Assembly: GCA_963728075.1 (NCBI GenBank)
Contig: CAVSIP010000005.1
Span: forward strand, 62,001-126,000
Reading direction: 5' to 3'
From: CAVSIP01 sp963728075
GTDB taxonomy: Bacteria; Actinomycetota; Actinomycetes; JAFAQI01; DASSKL01
Length of the DNA stretch: 64,000 bases
Below the pieces are notes generated by a model that saw only the letters and a list, made by a program, of their open reading frames with translations, was not told the origin of the DNA and ran no database searches. Each line of letters starts with the position of its first letter. Position 1 is the first letter of the stretch. Shown here piece by piece: positions 16,737 to 25,064 of this stretch. The translations under genes were made by a program, and so were the position numbers.

Positions 16737-18926
16737 TCAGGCCTTCTCCAGGAACTCGACCTTCTCCGGGTCGAGCAGCAGCTCGACCGCCGCGCGTAGC
16801 AGCGGGTGCGCGTCGAGGTCGTGGTCCCCGGCGACGAGGGCGGTCGCCTCCTCGCGGGCCTCCCGGATCAGGTCCTCGTCGCGCAGCAGCCGCAGCAGCC
16901 GCAGGCTCGAGTGCCGGCCGGCCTGCGTCGCACCGAGCACGTCACCCTCGCGCCGCTGCTCGAGGTCGAGCCGGGCCAGCTCGAAGCCGTCCGTCGTGGC
17001 GGCCACCGCCGCCAGCCGCTCGCGGGCGGGCGAGTCCGGCGGGGCGGCGGTGACCAGCAGGCACAGGCCCGGCGCGCTGCCGCGTCCGACCCGCCCCCGC
17101 AGCTGGTGCAGCTGGGAGACGCCGAACCGGTCGGCATCCATGATCACCATGACGGTGGCGTTCGGCACGTCCACGCCGACCTCGACCACGGTGGTGGCGA
17201 CGAGCACCTGCACCGAGCCGGCCGAGAACGCCGACATCACGGTGTCCTTGTCATCGGGCGGCATCCGCCCGTGCAGCATCCGCACGGTGAGCCCGGCCAG
17301 CGGGCCCTCGCGCAGCATCGGCTCCAGGTCGGTGACGGCGACCGGCGGCGTCCGCGACTCCTCCGGCAGCAGGCCGGGCTCCCCGCCGTCGTCCTCCTCG
17401 CCGTCACCCGCCCCGCCGATACGCGCGCAGACGACGTACGCCTGGTGGCCGCCCTGCTCGACCTCCTCGCGGACCCGTTCCCAGGCGCGCTCCAGCCAGG
17501 CGGGCTTCTCCCCGGCGGGCACGACGTTGGTCTGGATCGGCGACCGGCCGGCCGGCAGCTCGGTCAGCGAGCTGGTCTCGAGGTCGCCGTAGACGGTCAT
17601 CGCGACCGTCCGCGGGATGGGCGTGGCGGTCATGACGAGAACGTGCGGGGGCACCGCACCCTTGGCCCGCAGGGCGTCCCGCTGCTCGACGCCGAACCGG
17701 TGCTGCTCGTCGACCACCACGAGCCCGAGGTCGGCGAACTCGACCCCCTCCTGGATGAGGGCATGGGTGCCGACGACGACCCCCGCGGCTCCGGACGCGG
17801 CCTCCTCGAGCGCGCTGCGCCGGGCCGCGGCACCCTGCGACCCGGTGAGCAGGGCCACCCGCGTGGCGACCTCGGCGCCGCCGAGCTCGCCGGCCTGGCC
17901 GAGTGGCCCGAGCAGGCTGCGGATCGAGCGGGCGTGCTGCTGGGCCAGCACCTCGGTCGGTGCCAGCAGGGCCGCCTGCCCGCCGGCGTCCACGACCGCG
18001 AGCATCGCCCGCAACGCGACGACGGTCTTGCCCGAGCCGACGTCGCCCTGCAGCAGCCGGTGCATCGGGTGGGCGTCGGCGAGGTCGTCGAGGATCTGCC
18101 CGCTCACCTCCCGCTGCCCCGCCGTCAGCTCGAACGGCAGGCGGGCGTCGAACGCGTCCAGCAGCCCGCCGCGGCGGGCCGGACGGGGTACGGCGGACAG
18201 CGCCTGCGCATCGGCCCGGCGCCGGGCCAGGGCGACCTGCAGGGTGAACGCCTCGTCCCACTTCAGCCGCTTGACCGCGCGGGCGAGCTGGTGCCAGTCC
18301 TCGGGCCGGTGCACGCCCTCCAGCGCGGCGGCCAGGTCGACGATCCCGCGGCGGGCGCGCAGGTCCGCCGGGACGGGGTCGGGCGGCGGGTCGAGGGAGT
18401 CCAGTGCAATGGCCACGCACTTGGCGACCTGCCACGACGGCAGGCTCGCAGTCGCCGGGTAGACCGGGATGATCGCCCCGGCGAAGCCGGCCACCTCCTC
18501 GGCGTCACCGGCCTCGGCGAGCAGCTGGTAGTCGGGGTGGGTCAGCTGGCGCTTGCCGCGGTACTCCCCCACCTTGCCGGCGAACAGGCCGCGGCGGCCC
18601 GGCCTGAGGTCGCGCTCGCGCCAGGCCTGGCGGAAGAAGGTGAGCGTGAGGTGGCCCGTGCCGTCCGTGACGACGACCTCGAGCATGTTGCCCCGGCGTT
18701 GCCGCATGGGCCGGACGTTGACCTTCGCGACCTCGGCGAGCACCGTGACCTGCTCGCCGACCCGCAACTCGGCCAGCGGGGTGAGGTCCCCGCGCTCGGA
18801 GTAGCGCCGGGGGTAGTGCCGGAGCAGGTCGCCGACCGTGCGCAGGTCGAGGTGCTGGTCGAGGACCTTCGCGGTCTTGTCCCCGACGACGTGGCGCAAC
18901 GGCGTCTCGAGCGTCGCCACCGTCAC
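16737..18926 (-). CDS. recG: ATP-dependent DNA helicase RecG
   Basis: Branch-migration helicase that remodels stalled forks and Holliday junctions. The 729-aa protein has an N-terminal wedge/OB domain (about 50-150), Walker A GDVGSGKT, motif II as DEQH in VVDEQHRFGVEQR, motif III ATPIPRT and the C-terminal helicase domain with LHQLRGRVGRG. The GTG at 18926 overlaps the stop of the upstream DAK-domain gene by 4 bp; a GTG two codons later is also possible. Confidence 0.96.
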   Translation of the reverse strand: MTVATLETPLRHVVGDKTAKVLDQHLDLRTVGDLLRHYPRRYSERGDLTPLAELRVGEQVTVLAEVAKVNVRPMRQRRGNMLEVVVTDGTGHLTLTFFRQAWRERDLRPGRRGLFAGKVGEYRGKRQLTHPDYQLLAEAGDAEEVAGFAGAIIPVYPATASLPSWQVAKCVAIALDSLDPPPDPVPADLRARRGIVDLAAALEGVHRPEDWHQLARAVKRLKWDEAFTLQVALARRRADAQALSAVPRPARRGGLLDAFDARLPFELTAGQREVSGQILDDLADAHPMHRLLQGDVGSGKTVVALRAMLAVVDAGGQAALLAPTEVLAQQHARSIRSLLGPLGQAGELGGAEVATRVALLTGSQGAAARRSALEEAASGAAGVVVGTHALIQEGVEFADLGLVVVDEQHRFGVEQRDALRAKGAVPPHVLVMTATPIPRTVAMTVYGDLETSSLTELPAGRSPIQTNVVPAGEKPAWLERAWERVREEVEQGGHQAYVVCARIGGAGDGEEDDGGEPGLLPEESRTPPVAVTDLEPMLREGPLAGLTVRMLHGRMPPDDKDTVMSAFSAGSVQVLVATTVVEVGVDVPNATVMVIMDADRFGVSQLHQLRGRVGRGSAPGLCLLVTAAPPDSPARERLAAVAATTDGFELARLDLEQRREGDVLGATQAGRHSSLRLLRLLRDEDLIREAREEATALVAGDHDLDAHPLLRAAVELLLDPEKVEFLEKA

Positions 18927-20539
18927 TCCACGCCGACGAGCAGCGGGTAGTACGGCTGGCCGCCGTCGTACGGCAGCACCTCCACCGCGGGGCGCGTGGC
19001 CAGCAGGTAGTCGGTGAGCCGGTCGACGAGGGCGGCGTCGGCATCGGTGCCCGCCACCAGCGTCACGAGCTCGCCGCCGCCGATGAGCATCCGGTCGAGC
19101 ACCCCGGCAGCGGCCTCCTCCACCGAGGGGGCGATGACGGCGACGTCGCCCTCGATCATGCCGAGGGCGTCCCCGGCGCGGCAGACGCCGGCGCTGGTGT
19201 GCGCTGCGCGTACGGCGACCGTCACCGACGCCCACCGGGTCGCCCCGGCCGCGGCGGTCATCGCGATCACGTCGTCGTCGAACGGGCGGTCGCGGTCGTG
19301 CACGGCGAGCGCGGCGATGCCCTGCACCGGTGACTTCGTGGGGATGACCGCGACGGTGTGCCCCTCCTCACGCCACAGGCCGGCGGCCGCGTCGGCGACC
19401 GCGCGGACGTTCGGGTCGTTCGGCAGGACGACCGCGCGCTCCGCGCCCGCTGCACGCAGCGACGCGAGGATCTCCTCGGTGGAGGGGTTCTCGTGCGGCC
19501 CGCCGCCGACGACCGCGGCCCCCTCGGCCTCGAAGAGCCGACACAGTCCCTCGCCCGGCAGCACCGCCACGATCCGCGCCGCGACCGGCTCGGCCGGGAC
19601 GGGCGCGGCCGCGGCGGCGGCGGCGTACTGGTCGTCGAAGCGGGTGACCACGATCCGGTGCGGCCGGCCCGCCTCGATGCCCGCCTCGATGGCCGCCCCC
19701 ACGTCGTTGACGTGCACGTGGACGTTCCACAGCCCGTCGCCACCGACGACGACGAGCGAGTCGCCGAGCGCGCACAGGCGTTCCCGCAGGTCCGTCACGG
19801 CCGGCTCCGACGCGTCGAGCAGGTACTGCACCTCGTAGGCGAAGGTGTCGCTGCCGCTCTCGCGCGCCGCGACGAGCACCCCGGCCGGCCGCCGGACGAT
19901 GGCCTCCGGCTCCCGCGGCGGGCCCGGGGCCTCGCCGGAGACCACCTCCGCCAGCGTGTCGAGCAGGACGACCAGGCCCCGCCCGCCGGCGTCCACGACA
20001 CCGGCACGAGCCAGGGCCTCCAGCTGGAGGGGGGTCCGGGCCAGCGCGTCCGCAGCACCCTGCGCCGCGGCGCGCGCCACGTCGACGAGGTCGTCCCCCG
20101 CCACGGCCTCGGCCGCCTTCGCCGCGGCCCGGGCCACCGTGAGGACGGTGCCCTCCACGGGGTTGGCGACCGCGGCGTAGCCGAGCTCGGCGGCACGCGC
20201 CAGCGCGCGCTTGAGGTCGGCGCCGGTCGCCTCGGGCTGCGGCGAGAGCACCTCGGACACCCCACGCAGCAGCTGCGAGAGGATCACGCCCGAGTTGCCC
20301 CGAGCGCCCATGAGAGCGCTGCGGGCCATGGCCGCGCACGTCGCGGCGAGGTCGCCGACCCCGTCGGCGGACAGCCCGGCGGCGACGGCTTCCATGGTGA
20401 GCACCAGGTTCGTGCCGGTGTCGCCGTCGGGCACCGGGTAGACGTTGAGTGCGTCGATCTCCTCGCGAGCCAGCCGCAACGCGTCCAGCCCGGCATCGCA
20501 CCACCGACGCAGCGCAGCAGCGTCGAGTGCCTTCAGCAC
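18923..20539 (-). CDS. DAK2 domain fatty acid kinase-like protein (FakA/YloV family)
   Basis: 538-aa protein with an N-terminal DAK phosphatase/kinase domain; the nucleotide and metal motif is NVYPVPDGDTGTNL (32-45). The C-terminal half is of the EDD-like type seen in FakA. FakA phosphorylates fatty acids presented by FakB, feeding acyl-phosphate to PlsY, and plsX lies nearby. Actinobacterial members are mostly uncharacterised, so the kinase role is inferred. The recG-YloV pairing is conserved. GTG start at 20539. Confidence 0.85.
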   Translation of the reverse strand: MLKALDAAALRRWCDAGLDALRLAREEIDALNVYPVPDGDTGTNLVLTMEAVAAGLSADGVGDLAATCAAMARSALMGARGNSGVILSQLLRGVSEVLSPQPEATGADLKRALARAAELGYAAVANPVEGTVLTVARAAAKAAEAVAGDDLVDVARAAAQGAADALARTPLQLEALARAGVVDAGGRGLVVLLDTLAEVVSGEAPGPPREPEAIVRRPAGVLVAARESGSDTFAYEVQYLLDASEPAVTDLRERLCALGDSLVVVGGDGLWNVHVHVNDVGAAIEAGIEAGRPHRIVVTRFDDQYAAAAAAAPVPAEPVAARIVAVLPGEGLCRLFEAEGAAVVGGGPHENPSTEEILASLRAAGAERAVVLPNDPNVRAVADAAAGLWREEGHTVAVIPTKSPVQGIAALAVHDRDRPFDDDVIAMTAAAGATRWASVTVAVRAAHTSAGVCRAGDALGMIEGDVAVIAPSVEEAAAGVLDRMLIGGGELVTLVAGTDADAALVDRLTDYLLATRPAVEVLPYDGGQPYYPLLVGVE

Positions 20540-20601
20540 GCTCGCCTCCCCGCGCCCCCGGACAGCCCGCCCAGGCTAGCCGCAGGCGGCGACACTGCCG
20601 C

Positions 20602-20631
20602 TTGGGCGCGCGGCGCGTCGTCGGCTACCCT
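20602..20631 (+). promoter_or_regulatory. Candidate promoter of rpmB
   Basis: TTGGGC (20602-20607) and TACCCT (20626-20631) are separated by 18 bp and lie 56 bp before the rpmB start, in the divergent gap with the DAK2-domain gene. Confidence 0.4.
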
Positions 20632-20686
20632 GTACGGGACCTGTGGGCCGTGGCTGCCCGCCCGTACTTTCCCTGGAGTGACTCCC

Positions 20687-20875
20687 GTGGCTTCCGTGTG
20701 CGACATCTGCGGCAAGGGACCCGGCTTCGGCATGAACGTGTCCCACTCGCACCGCCGCACGAACCGGATGTGGCGGCCGAACATCCAGACCGTCCGCGCC
20801 GTCGTCGGCCGCGGCACCCGCAAGAAGCTCAACGTCTGCACGAGCTGCATCAAGGCGGGCAAGGTCTCCCGCTAG
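20687..20875 (+). CDS. rpmB: 50S ribosomal protein L28
   Basis: 62-aa ribosomal protein, start GTG with GGAG upstream. The L28 core GKGPGFGMNVSHSHRRTNR is clear. Cys5, Cys8, Cys51 and Cys54 form two CxxC pairs, so this is the zinc-binding paralogue; actinobacteria often carry a second zinc-free L28 regulated by Zur, which is not seen here. The stop codon overlaps that of the convergent GNAT gene within the tetranucleotide CTAG. Confidence 0.96.
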   Translation: MASVCDICGKGPGFGMNVSHSHRRTNRMWRPNIQTVRAVVGRGTRKKLNVCTSCIKAGKVSR

Positions 20876-21330
20876 AGGCGCTTGCCGAAGCACCTCGACG
20901 TCGGCGAGCAGCGGTAGAACCCGTACTTCTCGATCGGGTCGTAGCCGCTCGTCTCGTACAGCCGCACCGCCTCCGGCTGCCGTGAGCCGGTCTCCAGCCG
21001 CACCTCGGCGTACCCAAGCTCGCGGGCGGCGTCCTCCAGTGCCGTCAGGACCACCCGGGACAGCCCGCGGCCGCGGTGCTCCCGAAGCACGAACATCCGC
21101 TTGACCTCCCCGACCCCCGGCGCCAGCCCGCGGACCCCGCCGCAGGCGACCGGAGCGCCGTCGAGGTAGCCGACGAGGAACCGCCCGCCCGGCGGGGCGA
21201 ACTCCCCCGGGTCGACCGGCGTCTCGTCCGGGCCGCCGTACCGCTCGACGTACTCCTGCTGCACGGCGGCGACGAGAGCCTGCGCCGCCGGGCCGTCGTA
21301 CGGCTCCGGCCGCAGGTCGAGGTCGCTCAC
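20872..21330 (-). CDS. GNAT family N-acetyltransferase
   Basis: 152-aa acetyl-CoA-dependent acetyltransferase of unknown substrate. The acetyl-CoA binding motif appears as EHRGRGLSRVVLTALED (R-G-R-G-L), preceded by the beta-strand VKRMFVL and followed by VRLETG and LYETSGYDPIEKYG. The GTG start overlaps the thiD stop by 4 bp, so it is likely co-transcribed with thiL-thiD. Its last codon overlaps the rpmB stop. Confidence 0.85.
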   Translation of the reverse strand: MSDLDLRPEPYDGPAAQALVAAVQQEYVERYGGPDETPVDPGEFAPPGGRFLVGYLDGAPVACGGVRGLAPGVGEVKRMFVLREHRGRGLSRVVLTALEDAARELGYAEVRLETGSRQPEAVRLYETSGYDPIEKYGFYRCSPTSRCFGKRL

Positions 21331-22118
21331 CGCCACCGCCAGCCGTGGTCGACCGGCCCGATGCCGGCACCGAGCGGGAACCCGTGCTGCAGCGCCCCCG
21401 TGACGAACTCCTTCGCCGCGCGCACCGCCTCCGGCACCTCGGCACCGCGGGCGAGGTGGGACGCGATCGCGGAGGCGAGCGTGCAGCCGGTGCCATGGGT
21501 GTGCCGGTTGTCGTACCGGGGGGCACGCAGCCACTCGGTGTGCGTGCCGTCGGTGAGCAGGTCCGCGGCCTCCCCCGGCAGGTGGCCGCCCTTGACGTAC
21601 ACCCAGCGCGGCCCGAGCTCGAGGACGGCCTCGGCGGCGGCCGGCAGGTCCGCCTCGCTCTCGACCTTCACCCCGGTCAGCTGGTGGACCTCGTAGAGGT
21701 TGGGCGTCACGACCGTGGCGAGGGGGACCAGCCGCGCGCGCAGGGTCTCCACCGCGTCGGGCGCCAGGAGCGGGTCGCCGTGCTTGGACACCCCCACCGG
21801 GTCGACCACGACCGGCGCGCCGACGCGGTCGAGCTTCTCGGCGACGGCGATGACGAGCTCGGTGGAGGCGAGCATGCCGGTCTTCACCGCGTCGACGCCG
21901 ATGTCGCCCAGCACGCTGTCCAGCTGCGCCTGGACGGCCTCCGGCGGCAGCTCCCAGTGGCCCTGGACGCCCAGGGAGTTCTGCGCGGTCACCGCGGTGA
22001 CCACGGACATGCCGTGCACGCCCAGCGCGAGCATGGTCTTCAGGTCGGCCTGGATGCCGGCGCCACCGCCCGAGTCGGAGCCGGCCACCGTGAGCACGCG
22101 CGGCGGGGCTGCGGACAT
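21327..22118 (-). CDS. thiD: Hydroxymethylpyrimidine/phosphomethylpyrimidine kinase
   Basis: Phosphorylates HMP to HMP-PP for thiamine synthesis. The 263-aa ribokinase-fold protein has the substrate motif AGSDSGGGAGIQADLKT, the GMLAS segment, and the nucleotide site HTHGTGCTLASAIASHLA with catalytic Asp replaced in its usual GTGC context by Cys as in other ThiD. thiL lies 10 bp upstream, so two steps of thiamine pyrophosphate supply are adjacent. No TPP riboswitch is recognisable here. Confidence 0.95.
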   Translation of the reverse strand: MSAAPPRVLTVAGSDSGGGAGIQADLKTMLALGVHGMSVVTAVTAQNSLGVQGHWELPPEAVQAQLDSVLGDIGVDAVKTGMLASTELVIAVAEKLDRVGAPVVVDPVGVSKHGDPLLAPDAVETLRARLVPLATVVTPNLYEVHQLTGVKVESEADLPAAAEAVLELGPRWVYVKGGHLPGEAADLLTDGTHTEWLRAPRYDNRHTHGTGCTLASAIASHLARGAEVPEAVRAAKEFVTGALQHGFPLGAGIGPVDHGWRWR

Positions 22119-22127
22119 GGCCCCAGC

Positions 22128-23069
22128 CTAGGTCCAGTGCGCGTGGCCGGGCGGGCCGCCGGGATCGCGGTCGGCGAACCGGACGCCGGCCCCCTCGACC
22201 ACCCGGCCCACCACCCGTACGGGCACCGGGAGGTCACCGGCCGACCCGGACGGGACGGTCGCGGCGAACGCGTGGTCGTCCCCGCCGCCGGCCACCCAGC
22301 GCAGCGGCTCGACGCCGAGCCGCATCCCTGCCGCCGCAACCTCCGGGTCGAGGGGCAGGTCCGCACTGCGCAGCTCGACGCCCACCCCGGAGCGCTCGGC
22401 GATGTGACCGACGTCCGCGGTCAGCCCGTCGCTCACGTCTGTGAGTGCGGTGGCGCCGGCCGTGGCCAGCGCGAGAGCGTCCTCGTACGGCGGCTGCGGG
22501 CGGCGCAGCGCGTCCTGGAGCGGCCCCTCGGCCTCGGCGGCGTCCAGCAGCGCCAGGCCGGCCGCGGCCCAGCCCAGCCGGCCCACCACGACCACCAGGT
22601 CACCGGGTCGGGCACCGGCGCGGGTGACCGGGTCGCGGCCCTGCAGGTCGCCGAGCGCGGTGATGGCCAGCATGAGCCGGTCGGAGGCGACCATGTCCCC
22701 GCCGGCCACCCCCGCACCGAGCAGCGCGGCCTCGTCCCGCAGCCCGTCGGCGAGACCCTCCGCCCAGTCGACCGCGAGGTCCGGCGGGGCGGCCAGGCCG
22801 ACGAGCAGCGCGGTCGGGTGGGCACCCATGGCCACCACGTCCGCGAGGTTGGCGGCGGCAGCCCGCCGGCCCACGTCGTACGCCGACGACCAGTCCCGCC
22901 GGAAGTGCCGCCCGTCGACGAGCAGGTCCGTGGTGGCGACCACGCGGCCGTCCGGCGCCGCGATCACGGCCGCGTCGTCGCCGGGGCCGAGCTGCACGGC
23001 CGGGCTGTCACCCAGCCGCGCGGTCACCCGTGCGATGAGTCCGAACTCGCCGACGTCCCGGACGCTGAT
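22128..23069 (-). CDS. thiL: Thiamine-monophosphate kinase (probable ATC start)
   Basis: Phosphorylates thiamine monophosphate to the active cofactor, about 313 aa. Conserved parts include GPGDDAAVI, TTDLLVDGRHF, NLADVVAMGAHP and VAGGGDDHAF. The conserved N-terminus GEFGLIARVTARL lies upstream of the first ATG or GTG codon (GTG at 23027). The frame continues to ATC at 23069, preceded by AGGGAGG with a 5-base spacing, so translation most likely starts at this rare codon. Starting at 23027 would remove conserved residues. Confidence 0.9.
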   Translation of the reverse strand: MSVRDVGEFGLIARVTARLGDSPAVQLGPGDDAAVIAAPDGRVVATTDLLVDGRHFRRDWSSAYDVGRRAAAANLADVVAMGAHPTALLVGLAAPPDLAVDWAEGLADGLRDEAALLGAGVAGGDMVASDRLMLAITALGDLQGRDPVTRAGARPGDLVVVVGRLGWAAAGLALLDAAEAEGPLQDALRRPQPPYEDALALATAGATALTDVSDGLTADVGHIAERSGVGVELRSADLPLDPEVAAAGMRLGVEPLRWVAGGGDDHAFAATVPSGSAGDLPVPVRVVGRVVEGAGVRFADRDPGGPPGHAHWT

Positions 23070-23125
23070 GGCGGCCTCCCTGTGATCAGGTAGCGTCCTT
23101 CCCGACGCACGACCGGGAGGACACC

Positions 23126-23362
23126 GTGACAGTCCAGGCCTACATCCTGATCCAGACCGAGGTGGGCAAGGCCGCGCAGGTCGCCCAGGAGATCGCCGGC
23201 ATCAAGGGCGTGACGATGGCGGAGGACGTGACCGGGCCGTACGACGTGATCGTGCGGGCCGAGGCGCGCAACGTCGACGAGCTCGGCAAGCTCGTCGTCG
23301 CCCGCGTACAGGGGGTGGCGGGCATCACCCGCACGCTGACCTGTCCGGTGGTGCACCTCTGA
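23126..23362 (+). CDS. Stand-alone AsnC/Lrp ligand-binding (RAM) domain protein
   Basis: 78-aa protein made only of the AsnC-type effector-binding domain (AYILIQTEVGKAAQVAQEI, GPYDVIVRAEA, GITRTLTCPVVHL). It has no DNA-binding helix-turn-helix. Such proteins oligomerise and bind small ligands, but the role is unknown. GTG start with GGGAGG upstream. It is transcribed away from thiL and is likely coupled to the DUF3515 gene that follows. Confidence 0.88.
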   Translation: MTVQAYILIQTEVGKAAQVAQEIAGIKGVTMAEDVTGPYDVIVRAEARNVDELGKLVVARVQGVAGITRTLTCPVVHL

Positions 23363-23835
23363 CCCTGCGCGCTTCCCGCGCGACCGCCACGCTGGCCGTA
23401 CTCGTGGCGGTCGCTGCGTGTTCCGGCGGGCCCGCGCCCGTACCCGTGGCGGTCCCGAGCGCCGACCCGGCCGCCGCGCGGGTGTGCGCGACCCTGCACC
23501 AGGCCCTGCCGGACCGGCTCGAGGACCTGCAGCGGCGGGAGACCAGCCCCACGTCCTCCCGTACGGCGGCCTGGGGCGACCCGCCCGTACAGCTGCGCTG
23601 CGCGGTGACGCCACCGGCGCAGGGCGGCACCGCGCTGCGCGTCGACGGGGTGGCGTGGCTGCAGATCCTGGCGACCGACAGCGTCCGGTGGTTCACGATC
23701 GACCGGACGGTGAACGTGGAGCTGGTCGTGCCGAAGTCGTACCCGGACCAGGGGGCGCTGCTCGTGGACCTCGTCGGGCCGGTGAAGCAGGCACTGCCGC
23801 AGGCCCCACCCCCGACGGCCGGCCACAGCCACTAG
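23359..23835 (+). CDS. DUF3515 family putative lipoprotein (probable CTG start)
   Basis: 158-aa protein with a signal peptide (RASRATATLAVLVAVAAC) ending in lipobox VAAC, then an extracellular domain of the DUF3515 type. The first ATG/GTG/TTG in frame (GTG at 23404) would start inside the hydrophobic core and destroy the signal peptide. A CTG at 23359 overlaps the preceding stop as CTGA, the same geometry as the ATGA/GTGA couplings elsewhere in the window, so it is the preferred start. Function unknown; a DUF3515 gene near ddl is conserved in mycobacteria. Confidence 0.78.
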   Translation: MTLRASRATATLAVLVAVAACSGGPAPVPVAVPSADPAAARVCATLHQALPDRLEDLQRRETSPTSSRTAAWGDPPVQLRCAVTPPAQGGTALRVDGVAWLQILATDSVRWFTIDRTVNVELVVPKSYPDQGALLVDLVGPVKQALPQAPPPTAGHSH

Positions 23836-23901
23836 GCACCCGGGCGGTGCCGGCCCCGCCGCGGCCCGGGCCCCCGCCCTCCCGGCCACGCCCTCCCGCG
23901 C

Positions 23902-23916
23902 GGGACAGATCAACTT
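23902..23916 (-). repeat. 3'-end motif copy 2 (after ddl)
   Basis: Plus-strand GGGACAGATCAACTT abuts the ddl stop codon directly. It differs from the other copies by G for A at the second position shown. Confidence 0.7.
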
Positions 23917-25026
23917 TCAGCGCAGGCCGGAGCGGCGGCGCAGGGCGGTGCGGAGCAGGCGGTCGACGAGGGCGGGGTAGTCCAGGCCGGTGGCGGCCCA
24001 CATCCGCGGGAACATCGACGCCGGGGTGAACCCCGGCATCGTGTTGACCTCGTTGCAGACCAGCTCGCCGTCAGGACGCAGGAAGAAGTCCACCCGCGCC
24101 AGCCCCTCGCACTCCAGCGCGACGTAGGCCTCGGCGGCGAGCGCGCGCAGCCGCGCCGTGACCTCGTCGGGCAGGTCGGCCGGGACGTCGAACTCGGTCG
24201 CGTCGTCGACGTACTTGGCCTCGAAGTCGTAGAAGTCCCGGCCGCCGGTCACCCGGATCTCGGCCGGCACGCTGGTATCCGGGGCCCCGCCCGGCTCCGC
24301 GGCCTCCAGCACGCCGCACTCGATCTCCCGCCCCGGGACACCCTCCTCCACGATCACCTTGGGGTCGTGGCGGAACGCCTCCTCGAGCGCTGCGTCGAGC
24401 GCCGCCCAGTCGCCGACCTTGCTGATACCGATGCTCGAGCCACCCCGCGCGGGCTTGACGAACACCGGCAGCGCGAGATCACGGACCGCGGCGGGTACGG
24501 GACGCCCGTCGCGGACCACCACCCACGGCGCGACCGGCAGACCGGCGGAGGCGAGCAGCCGCTTCATGACGTCCTTGTCCATGGCGGCCGCGCTGGCCAG
24601 CACCCCGGAGCCGACGTACGGCACCCCGGCCAGCTCCAGCAGCCCCTGGACCGTGCCGTCCTCGCCGTACGGACCGTGCAGCAGCGGGAAGACCACGTCG
24701 ACCGCGCCGACCTGCTCCTGCACCCCGGCGTCATCGAGCACCAGCAGCACGCGCCGGGTGGGATCGCCCGGCAGGGCCAGCGCGGTGCCCTCCGGGCGCA
24801 CCTCGGGGAAGCGCCCGTCACGGACGGCCAGCCGGGCGGGATCGTCCGAGGCGAGCATCCACTGCCCGTCCGGGGCGATGCCCACGGCCACGACGTCGTA
24901 ACGGTCTCGGTCCAGCGCGGCGAGCACGCTGCCGGCGGACACGCAGGAGATCTGGTGCTCCGTGCTGCGCCCGCCGAACACGACGGCGACCCGGATGCGG
25001 GAGGAAGCGGTCGAGGGCTGTGGCAC
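23917..25026 (-). CDS. ddl: D-alanine--D-alanine ligase
   Basis: ATP-grasp enzyme making D-Ala-D-Ala for peptidoglycan. The 369-aa protein has VAVVFGGRSTEHQIS at the N-terminus, VKPARGGSSIGISKV in the ATP-grasp loop and the metal and substrate segment CNEVNTMPGFTPASMFP near the end. Length and motifs are those of actinobacterial DdlA. In mycobacteria ddlA is next to gpsA; here an NlpC/P60 gene and a trans-sulfuration gene intervene. Confidence 0.96.
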   Translation of the reverse strand: MPQPSTASSRIRVAVVFGGRSTEHQISCVSAGSVLAALDRDRYDVVAVGIAPDGQWMLASDDPARLAVRDGRFPEVRPEGTALALPGDPTRRVLLVLDDAGVQEQVGAVDVVFPLLHGPYGEDGTVQGLLELAGVPYVGSGVLASAAAMDKDVMKRLLASAGLPVAPWVVVRDGRPVPAAVRDLALPVFVKPARGGSSIGISKVGDWAALDAALEEAFRHDPKVIVEEGVPGREIECGVLEAAEPGGAPDTSVPAEIRVTGGRDFYDFEAKYVDDATEFDVPADLPDEVTARLRALAAEAYVALECEGLARVDFFLRPDGELVCNEVNTMPGFTPASMFPRMWAATGLDYPALVDRLLRTALRRRSGLR

Positions 25027-25064
25027 CCGTCGAACCTACCCGCGCCGACGGGGCGCCGCGCAGG

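Noticed and set aside
16806..18950. 714-codon plus-strand frame opposite recG
   Set aside because: Low-complexity shadow frame; recG on the other strand is complete.
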